The position numbers and the translations under genes are program-made. A DNA stretch of 21,398 bases from a bacterium (GTDB lineage: Bacteria; Chlamydiota; Chlamydiia; Chlamydiales; SM23-39), in NCBI GenBank assembly GCA_021818045.1, contig JAKAFF010000004.1:1-21398 (forward strand). The letters are read 5' to 3'. Of the stretch, positions 9,072-15,284 are shown piece by piece. Every line of letters begins with the position of its first letter. The first letter of the stretch is position 1. The notes beneath the pieces were generated by a model. The model worked only from the letters and a program-made list of their open reading frames with translations, had not been told where the DNA came from and searched no databases.

Positions 9072-9662
9072 ATGAAAACGCTCCTATTTCTCCTTTTAGC
9101 CCTTAGACTTAGCGCTCTCGAAGTGCTGACCGAAGCTCGTGTTGCTTACTTCATTCCGACGGATGCACAATTTCGCAGTAACTACGGCGAAGATGGAATT
9201 ATCAGCAGCATCGAAACGAGTTTTCACGCAAGAAAAGACCTATATCCTTGGATCAACATCAGCTACTACGGAAATGCAGCCCACCCATCCATCGGCGGAG
9301 GGAAAAAATCGCACATCTATTACATCCCCATTGGAGCAGGGCTTAAGTACTTGCACTTCTTCGACCATTTAGGTTTCTATGCGGGAGTGGGAGTGCTACC
9401 AGCATATGTCCACATCCAAAACAACTCTCCCGACTTGTTTCGCACTCAGAAAAATTGGGGTTGCGGCGGCGTTGGAAAAATTGGATTCATCGCAGATCGG
9501 CTATGGAATTGTTTTCTCGATCTTTTTGCCGAGTACTCTTATATCAAAATCCCGTTTCAAAACAACCCTAAAAACACCCTTCACCCTGCGAATTTGACAA
9601 ACTTCTCCATTGGCGGCGCAATTGGCTACCATTTCGGCGCCCGTCGCGATGACGATTCTTAG
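9072..9662 (+). CDS. Small outer-membrane beta-barrel protein
   Basis: A 196-aa protein with a clear signal peptide: MKT, a Leu-rich core and probable cleavage after LRLSA near residue 15. The mature part alternates hydrophobic and polar residues in strand-like blocks rich in Gly and aromatics (INISYYG, YYIPIGAGLKYL, GFYAGVGVLPAY, CFLDLFAEYSYIKI, FSIGGAIGYHFG), typical of eight-stranded OmpA/OmpW-like barrels. It ends in a charged RRDDDS tail rather than a C-terminal Phe. It is divergent from recC by 80 bases and convergent with the unknown gene at 9707. The ribosome site is weak (GGGTAATTTACAAGT before ATG). Function beyond outer-membrane location is not evident. Confidence 0.7.
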   Translation: MKTLLFLLLALRLSALEVLTEARVAYFIPTDAQFRSNYGEDGIISSIETSFHARKDLYPWINISYYGNAAHPSIGGGKKSHIYYIPIGAGLKYLHFFDHLGFYAGVGVLPAYVHIQNNSPDLFRTQKNWGCGGVGKIGFIADRLWNCFLDLFAEYSYIKIPFQNNPKNTLHPANLTNFSIGGAIGYHFGARRDDDS

Positions 9663-9707
9663 AGGGTCTCTTCAAATTGAGGCTTCGTCGATTTGAAGAC
9701 ACCCTCT
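9661..9707. terminator. Hairpin between convergent genes, probable bidirectional terminator
   Basis: Bases 9661-9677 and 9691-9707 form a 17-bp stem with one mismatch and a 13-base loop. The stem starts inside the stop codon of the rightward barrel gene and ends at the stop codon of the leftward gene at 9707, so it fills the whole convergent gap. Neither side has a T-run, so it is not a classical intrinsic terminator. It may stop transcription weakly or protect both 3' ends. Confidence 0.6.
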
Positions 9708-10651
9708 TAACACTTCCAACAACAAAACAATGTTGTACCGCTGCGAATGGGTGTTGAGGGTCTTGGTACATCACCTTCTATAGGCCTATCTGTAAATACG
9801 GAAAAGGGATAAGCACGTGACGCGTACTCAAACAAAGGGCTGATAATATCATCTATCTGCCGAGACTTGTCCCAAGGATAATCACGGCGCGCCTCTTCTG
9901 TAGAAAGCCGCTTTTTTCCTTGCTGCCGAGCCCTCAGCGTCCAATAAAGCAAAAGCCAAGGCTCTGTAGTCAGCCCTAACTCCCTGGGCGCTGGCAAATC
10001 TTCAGGGAGAACATCTCTAAAAAACTCCACAAGAGCCTGAAACTTATCATTATCTTCCATCTGTCTATGCAATATTCGGTGAACCTTTCTTTGCAAGGAA
10101 CCTCGCGATTCACTCATAATAGGAGGCTCTACGCCATCCCTGGCTAAAAACATGTAGCCCGCTCTTACTTGTTGTAAGGAAAAACCGCTAGCTGCTGCTG
10201 GTGGTTTACTACCAAAAGAGCGTCTCTCCGGAAAAGCTTTATGAAGCGCCTCTAGAGGTGGCAGCTCTTGTAATACATAGTCCGTTAGCGGATCTCTATC
10301 AACCGCAGCCTCAGCGGCTGTTTCAAAAGCGGCCTGATCGTCCAATAACGCTTGGATAGGCAAATCCTTATCCGATTGAATGTGGCGTATTTCCCAGTAA
10401 AAAAACAGCCATGTTAACCAAGACATTTCACAGATGCGGGGCGAGGGCCTTGGCGTATCTAGATTTTTCAGTAACAACTCTAAAATTGCCTCAATAATAG
10501 TTTCTGGATCGGAGGAAATATGCAACGCCTCTGCGATTGGGTGGCGAGAAGCCCCCATGCTCCCAAAAACTTCCATGAAGAAGACCCTCCATCCAGGCAC
10601 CGCTCCCGTAGATCCACAATTTGCTGCCATACCGATTACCTCTTGAGCCAT
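9707..10651 (-). CDS. Hypothetical protein with internal duplication and Cys-rich C-terminus
   Basis: I do not recognise this family. Length 314 aa from the ATG at 10651 (AGGA eight bases upstream); an ATG at 10630 with GAGGT upstream is an equally good start. The open frame reaches a TTG at 10744 without support. The protein contains two related units: an acidic helix (TIIEAILELLLKNL / KFQALVEFFRDVLP), then a P-x-P-R turn (PRPSPRI / DLPAPREL), then W-L-x-x-x-Y-W-x-x-R (WLTWLFFYWEIRH / PWLLLYWTLRARQ). The units lie about 150 residues apart, joined by an Ala/Asp/Glu-rich linker. There is no signal peptide and no true membrane span. The last residues are TLFCCWKC. Possibly a secreted effector or an intracellular adaptor, but nothing seen proves this. 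Confidence 0.6.
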   Translation of the reverse strand: MAQEVIGMAANCGSTGAVPGWRVFFMEVFGSMGASRHPIAEALHISSDPETIIEAILELLLKNLDTPRPSPRICEMSWLTWLFFYWEIRHIQSDKDLPIQALLDDQAAFETAAEAAVDRDPLTDYVLQELPPLEALHKAFPERRSFGSKPPAAASGFSLQQVRAGYMFLARDGVEPPIMSESRGSLQRKVHRILHRQMEDNDKFQALVEFFRDVLPEDLPAPRELGLTTEPWLLLYWTLRARQQGKKRLSTEEARRDYPWDKSRQIDDIISPLFEYASRAYPFSVFTDRPIEGDVPRPSTPIRSGTTLFCCWKC

Positions 10652-10793
10652 GCAGGTTATCCTAAGGGGGAGCATCTGTTCAACAAAATATTTGACTGTT
10701 CTAAACCCCAGGTTCCAGGTAAAATACTCTTGCAAACAGCTCAAGATAGCAGATAACCTTGAGTTAGGACCTTAGGAGTGGTAAAAATTTTAA

Positions 10794-12494
10794 ATGCGCT
10801 GGCTTTTTCGAACAGATTTTCGCTCCTTCTATTTTCTCAATGCCACGCAATTCCTAGGGGCGCTCAATGACAACATTTTCAAGTTGCTTGTCATCTATTT
10901 GCTAATCAATGTCAAAGGCCCCTCTGCCGCCAACTCCGTGCTGTCTTTGGCTGGAGCCATTTTCGTGATCCCCTTTTTGCTCTTTTCTTCGGGAGCTGGT
11001 GTCTTAGCAGATCGCAGCAGCAAAAGAAACATCATTGTGTTCACGAAAGTTTTTGAACTCGTCACGATGAGCTTTGGCCTGATCGCCGTCTATTTTGAGT
11101 GGGAAATTGGAGCTTACGCAGCACTATTTTTGATGGGTACGCAAAGCGCGATTTTTGGCCCTTCGAAATATGGAATTATTCCAGAGCTCGTCGATTCCAA
11201 AATGGTCTCTAAAGCTAACGGCTCAATGACCTCCTTCACCTACCTGGCTATTATCTTAGGCACATTTCTCGCATCCTTTATCACCGATATCACCGACAAA
11301 AATTTCGTCTTTGAGGCAGGATTTTGCGTGGTCATTGCCATACTTGGTCTTCTTACAAGCTTAGGGATATCGCGCACGGCCCCACAAAACTCACCCAAAA
11401 AGATCAATCCCGTCTTCTTGTATGAAATTTATCAAACCTTGCGCTTCAGCTGGAAAATTCCCCACCTGCTGCCAGCTATTTATAGCTCCGCATTCTTCCT
11501 TTTCATTGGAGCCTTCACCCAGCTCAATATCATCCCTTTTGCGATGCAATCGCTGGGGCTGAGCGAGGTGGGAGGCGGTTATCTATTCCTAGCTACAGCG
11601 GTTGGAATCGCCATAGGTGCAGTATTGTCGGGACAACTATCTAAAGACCGAGTAGAGCCTGGGATATCGTGTATTTGCGGCTTTTTCATCGCCTTTTTCT
11701 TTTTTCTGCTCTTCTTTTTCTCGTGGTCCTTAGCGATGACCATTGTGACGCTCGGCTTACTTGGGGTGTTTGGAGGAGCATATCTCATTCCCTTCGACTC
11801 ATTTTTACAGGTCAATAGCCCAGATGAAAAGCGAGGACAAATCATCGCAACAGCGAACTTTTTTAGCTTTATAGGCGTATTGGTCGCTTCCCTTTCGCTC
11901 TATCTTTTCAGCGAAGAATGGGGGCTATCTGCAGCAACGGGCTTTGCACTCATGGGAGCTTTGACACTCCTTTCCAACATCGTAACCACGGGTCGTCTTT
12001 CTGGACTGTTTTTCCCATTCTTCGTACACAAAATCTTAAAACGCTTCAGAAAACTACAGCTCGCATCGCCAATCCCCGATCCAAGCACTATCATTATTCT
12101 GCGTAGCAACTCCTGGTTCGACGCCATTTTACTTTTCTCTTGTCTTCCGAGACTGAAAATCCTTGTGCCTGAACACTATTTCCGTAGATTCCCTTGGTTC
12201 AATGGATTGGTTGAGTGTATCCGCATTATCCCTCCCGAACCGGATATGCGATCTACTTTAAAAACGCTTTTTGGCCAAGCCAAGCGGTTTCAAGGGCAAA
12301 ACGCCGCTGTTTGCCTGTTTTTTCACAAGCGCGAAGACAGCGAAGAGATCATAGAAGCCTACACGAAAATTTTTGATCGATTAAAACTCGAGATCCTCTT
12401 TGCCCATGGCACAAAAGAAAGCGTTCAAAAACGATTTCTCTTCTTCCATTATAAACAAAAATTCATTACCTTAAGCTTCTCTAACACACCGTAG
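10794..12494 (+). CDS. lplT: LplT/YgeD-like MFS transporter with degenerate acyltransferase tail
   Basis: A 566-aa inner-membrane protein. Residues 1 to about 410 form a 12-helix major facilitator domain with the LplT-type start FLNATQFLGALNDNIFK and the A-B loop motif GVLADRSSKR; this family flips lysophospholipids inward. Residues from about 431 to the end resemble a PlsC-type glycerolipid acyltransferase, as in natural LplT-PlsC-Aas fusions: RSNSWFD (437-443) sits where NHxSxxD should be, HYFRRFPWF (461-469) and RIIPPEP follow in the right order, and LFFHKRE (509-515) stands for FPEGTR. The catalytic His is Ser, so acyl transfer is unlikely. Chlamydial genomes annotate a homologue (ygeD) after recC. 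The ribosome site is weak: AGGAG is 15 bases before the ATG. The DUF6629-like gene follows after five bases. Confidence 0.75.
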   Translation: MRWLFRTDFRSFYFLNATQFLGALNDNIFKLLVIYLLINVKGPSAANSVLSLAGAIFVIPFLLFSSGAGVLADRSSKRNIIVFTKVFELVTMSFGLIAVYFEWEIGAYAALFLMGTQSAIFGPSKYGIIPELVDSKMVSKANGSMTSFTYLAIILGTFLASFITDITDKNFVFEAGFCVVIAILGLLTSLGISRTAPQNSPKKINPVFLYEIYQTLRFSWKIPHLLPAIYSSAFFLFIGAFTQLNIIPFAMQSLGLSEVGGGYLFLATAVGIAIGAVLSGQLSKDRVEPGISCICGFFIAFFFFLLFFFSWSLAMTIVTLGLLGVFGGAYLIPFDSFLQVNSPDEKRGQIIATANFFSFIGVLVASLSLYLFSEEWGLSAATGFALMGALTLLSNIVTTGRLSGLFFPFFVHKILKRFRKLQLASPIPDPSTIIILRSNSWFDAILLFSCLPRLKILVPEHYFRRFPWFNGLVECIRIIPPEPDMRSTLKTLFGQAKRFQGQNAAVCLFFHKREDSEEIIEAYTKIFDRLKLEILFAHGTKESVQKRFLFFHYKQKFITLSFSNTP

Positions 12495-12499
12495 ATCCC

Positions 12500-13120
12500 A
12501 TGTGCTTTTCTGCTACTGCAAGTTTTACAAGTGCCGTTGTGATTGGTAGCATCGGCCTTTTCTCTTTGGCTAAAGCAAGAGACAAAAAATGGGTATGGTT
12601 TGCTTGCATACCTCTCATCTTTGCTTTACAGCAAGCACTGGAAGGAGGTGTTTGGCAAAACTTAGGAGCGGGATATGCTTACGGATTTTTGGCCATCGCC
12701 CTCATCATTTGGCCTATATGGATTCCCGCATCCCTCTACCTATTAGAAAAGCATCAAAACCGAAAAAAATGGATGCTTACGTTGTTCATGTTGGGTATCT
12801 TGGTAGCGCTTGCATCATGTTATAGCTTCTGGGTATACGGCCTACAGGTAACGGTAGGACGTCATATTCTCTATACTTTGCCCGTCCTGCAAGTCTCATC
12901 TCTCTACTTACAAATAATATACTTCGCAGCCTACTGTTTGGCAGTCGTTGGCCCTTTGTTTCTATCAAGTGTCAAACGGATGTGGCTACTCGGAGTCACC
13001 GTAAGCATCGGATGGGTGATCGCCAATTTGTTTTACGCACTATGGTTTGTATCCATTTGGTGCTTTTTCGGAGCCCTCTGCAGCACGATTGTTTATCTAA
13101 TCGTTAAAAAGCGTAGATAA
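12500..13120 (+). CDS. DUF6629-like integral membrane protein
   Basis: A 206-aa polytopic inner-membrane protein with about seven hydrophobic segments. The start MCFSATASFTSAVVIGSIG and the following block FACIPLIFALQQALEGGVW match the pattern I associate with the DUF6629 family, whose function is unknown. It begins five bases after the transporter stop with no ribosome site of its own, so it is probably translated by coupling in the same transcript. A basic tail (VKKRR) follows the last helix. Its 3' end overlaps the convergent porin-like gene by 17 bases. Confidence 0.7.
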   Translation: MCFSATASFTSAVVIGSIGLFSLAKARDKKWVWFACIPLIFALQQALEGGVWQNLGAGYAYGFLAIALIIWPIWIPASLYLLEKHQNRKKWMLTLFMLGILVALASCYSFWVYGLQVTVGRHILYTLPVLQVSSLYLQIIYFAAYCLAVVGPLFLSSVKRMWLLGVTVSIGWVIANLFYALWFVSIWCFFGALCSTIVYLIVKKRR

Positions 13121-14369
13121 ACTCGATTTCGTACTGTCTATATTTTAGATTAGGTCCAATATTTTTATTCAGCGTGTTAGAATATTTAAACACCTGTTGC
13201 ACTGTCAAGTTGTCTGTAAAAGCATACAATGCTTCAATCTCAAATCCCTTGTAATTGGTACTACCGACAGCAGTTTTAGCGGTGGTAGCGCCGCTTGCGG
13301 GATCTCCGTTCGCAGCATTCGTATAAAATCCAACACCTGCTGCGTTCCCTCGACCAATTCCACTACAGTCAAAATTGGGAACAGCTTGTGCCTGAACCCA
13401 CTGATAGTTGCAATCTACAGCCCAGTCATATTGCTTCTTGACAAGTCCTATAGACATCCCTGCGTAGCATGCATAATTTTGTCTACGCCAATGCGTCTGC
13501 GCTACACCCTCCGCCAAGTGATTGCAAAGTCCCGCTGCATAAAACTTGATCAGCTTTTTCCCAATCCATTCAGGATAAAACTGGTATACGCCCAAAATCT
13601 GAGAGACTACGAATTTGTAACGCAAATCATTCAAAACATCGGCATATGGCTTATACCAATCAATGATAGAATACTTGAGGTTCACGCCCACATTGCCTAT
13701 ACGCAATCCACCGATTTCTGCAACATAGGCATAGTGATTTGTCTTGTCGTCGACTAAGAGGACTCCGGGATTGACGTAAAAATCGCCAATGGAGGGCCAC
13801 GTTTTGTTAAATCGGAACAAAGCCCCATCAAATAGCGAGGCGAACTCCACCTTCGAATCGTACACATTAAAAAGGTAGCGTCTTCCAATTTCTGCATCGA
13901 TTGTAATCGTGTCTCCAGGGACAATACGCCCCCCAAGATAAGCTTTTTCCAGCTTGATATTGCTCACAGTACCGCTGCGCTGTCCCATATCATTATCAAA
14001 CTCCAGCTTAATCGCTGCCCAAGTCCGATCCGTGCGGTAATCCAGCATGAGATTCACTTCTGAATCCCAGGCATATTGGGGTTTATTTTCTGCCCCCCCA
14101 TCGCCGCGTTGACGGATCCCATTTTTCGTCTCCGCGCTGTCTTGAAATTCCGTACGAACTTCCCCGCTGATGGAAAGATCTCCCCCGATTTCTTTTAGGG
14201 TAACCATCCTCTTATCTCGAATCCAGCGACGCAAAGCCTCCATATCATCCACTTCAAGATCAGTCTTTTGATCGTACTGCACATCGCCTTGGGCGATGGA
14301 TTGCCCTTGAGAAAATATGGGAGCGGTCGCAAGGAGTGCCGCGCAGAAAATGCGGACGAATTTTTGCAT
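13104..14369 (-). CDS. Outer-membrane porin-like protein
   Basis: A 421-aa protein with a signal peptide (MQKFVRIFCAALLATAPIFS, cleavage near 20-24). A short acidic/helical stretch (about residues 36-60, DDMEALRRWIRDKR) precedes the barrel, which opens at GGDLSISGEVRTEFQ. Many strands alternate hydrophobic and polar residues, and the protein ends EIEFIYAF, with the C-terminal Phe used by the BAM machinery. Size fits a 16-stranded porin. The same helix-plus-barrel layout occurs, as I recall, in several outer-membrane proteins of environmental chlamydiae, but I cannot assign it to the Pom or CT372 type. It has its own near-consensus promoter (14403-14431) and an AGG ribosome site. Transcribed leftward after the MOMP-like gene. 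Confidence 0.75.
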   Translation of the reverse strand: MQKFVRIFCAALLATAPIFSQGQSIAQGDVQYDQKTDLEVDDMEALRRWIRDKRMVTLKEIGGDLSISGEVRTEFQDSAETKNGIRQRGDGGAENKPQYAWDSEVNLMLDYRTDRTWAAIKLEFDNDMGQRSGTVSNIKLEKAYLGGRIVPGDTITIDAEIGRRYLFNVYDSKVEFASLFDGALFRFNKTWPSIGDFYVNPGVLLVDDKTNHYAYVAEIGGLRIGNVGVNLKYSIIDWYKPYADVLNDLRYKFVVSQILGVYQFYPEWIGKKLIKFYAAGLCNHLAEGVAQTHWRRQNYACYAGMSIGLVKKQYDWAVDCNYQWVQAQAVPNFDCSGIGRGNAAGVGFYTNAANGDPASGATTAKTAVGSTNYKGFEIEALYAFTDNLTVQQVFKYSNTLNKNIGPNLKYRQYEIEFIYAF

Positions 14370-14402
14370 CTAAAGCCTATACTTAAAAAAACAGAACGAC
14401 CA

Positions 14403-14431
14403 ATTATAGGGCACTTGCTGATAGATGTAAA
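14403..14431 (-). promoter_or_regulatory. Near-consensus sigma-66/sigma-70 promoter of the porin-like gene
   Basis: On the minus strand TTTACA (14431-14426) is followed by a 17-base spacer and a perfect TATAAT (14408-14403). Predicted transcription begins near 14396, leaving a leader of about 27 bases before the ATG at 14369. This is the best promoter in the window. A degenerate arm of the palindromic repeat lies five bases upstream of the -35 box. Confidence 0.75.
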
Positions 14432-14436
14432 GACAT

Positions 14437-14455
14437 ACACAAATGCGTTCAGAAG
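14437..14455 (+). repeat. Degenerate arm of the dispersed palindromic repeat
   Basis: ACACAAATGCGTTCAGAAG matches the first 19 bases of the left arm of the intact copy (17830-17848) at 17 positions. No second arm is visible nearby. It overlaps the stop codon of the MOMP-like gene (14449-14451) and sits just upstream of the porin promoter. A short match, so an unrelated origin is possible. Confidence 0.5.
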
Positions 14456-15240
14456 CGGATATCGCCTGACACCGTGATTGCCTCTTCATCGACGAGTCTT
14501 CCCTCGATATTGAGCATCACGTATTTTCCCGTTGAAAGGCCGCACCCTAAATAGACGCCCACAGGATCTCTTGCGAGAAACTGATTGCTATTTCCATCAG
14601 GAGAAATGGGAACCGAAAAATGACTTAAGTCAGTTTGCGGACGTGAGTATTTGACCCCTATATAGGGTGTGAAATAGTGGATCTTGTAGGAAATATCTAG
14701 GTTCACTTGCCACTCTGTCCATTGAAACTGGGCTCCGGCAATTGGGGCATGCACCCCGTCGGAGGTGAGTTTGGATAGTGTATAACTCGCATGGCTATAC
14801 CTTCCCCCACATCCAAGAGAAGCCTGGCTCCATTGAAACAAAATTGCCCGCGAACCTACCGCCCAAAGAAAGTCCCAGCGCGTATCGGCCACAATGCGCA
14901 CAATTTCGCTCGCGGGATTCATAAAGCGCCAATTTGCGCGCGTCTTTGAAGACCCAAATAACCCGTAAAGGTCCATTCGATCCAAAATATTGATGGTGAC
15001 GGTACCCGCATTGGTGCCTTGTCGATAGCAATCGACCCTCTCATGCCCCCCTTCCACCTGTTCTAATCGGGCATCTGCAACAAAATCTCCCTCATATCCA
15101 AGCCGTAAGTTTATAAAGTCATTGCACGAAGTAAAAAGCCCTTGCTCAATGATGCTAGGAGCTGCTGTATTCCCAACAGGAGACGCAACAAGGGACAAGG
15201 CAGAAAATAACGACCCAAATAGAATCAGTCTCTTATGCAT
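14449..15240 (-). CDS. MOMP-family outer-membrane protein
   Basis: A 263-aa protein related to the chlamydial major outer membrane protein family but shorter than Chlamydia MOMP (about 390 aa). After the signal peptide (MHKRLILFGSLFSALSLVAS) it has PVGNTAAPSIIEQG and then LRLGYEGDFVADARLE, which parallel PVGNPAEPSLMIDG and MRMGYYGDFVFDRVL of MOMP. The body is strand-rich, has seven Cys residues in all, and ends VSGDIRF with a terminal Phe. I start at the ATG at 15240, which has GGAGG upstream and gives a clean signal peptide; an ATG at 15258 would place six extra residues before it. A TATAAA lies upstream on the minus strand without a good -35. The stop lies within a degenerate repeat arm. 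Confidence 0.8.
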   Translation of the reverse strand: MHKRLILFGSLFSALSLVASPVGNTAAPSIIEQGLFTSCNDFINLRLGYEGDFVADARLEQVEGGHERVDCYRQGTNAGTVTINILDRMDLYGLFGSSKTRANWRFMNPASEIVRIVADTRWDFLWAVGSRAILFQWSQASLGCGGRYSHASYTLSKLTSDGVHAPIAGAQFQWTEWQVNLDISYKIHYFTPYIGVKYSRPQTDLSHFSVPISPDGNSNQFLARDPVGVYLGCGLSTGKYVMLNIEGRLVDEEAITVSGDIRF

Positions 15241-15284
15241 GTCCCCTCCGGGCCGCATTTATAACACATTTTATCTTGAAAGAG

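Noticed and set aside
10691..10720. TTGACT ... TAAAAT as promoter of the transporter gene
   Set aside because: The spacer is about 22 bases, outside the working range.
10652..10744. N-terminal extension of the unknown gene to the TTG at 10744
   Set aside because: Two ATG codons with good ribosome sites (10651 and 10630) lie downstream; the extension has no support.
11579..11845. Lys-rich 88-codon minus-strand frame
   Set aside because: Antisense of Phe codon runs in the transporter helices; not a gene.
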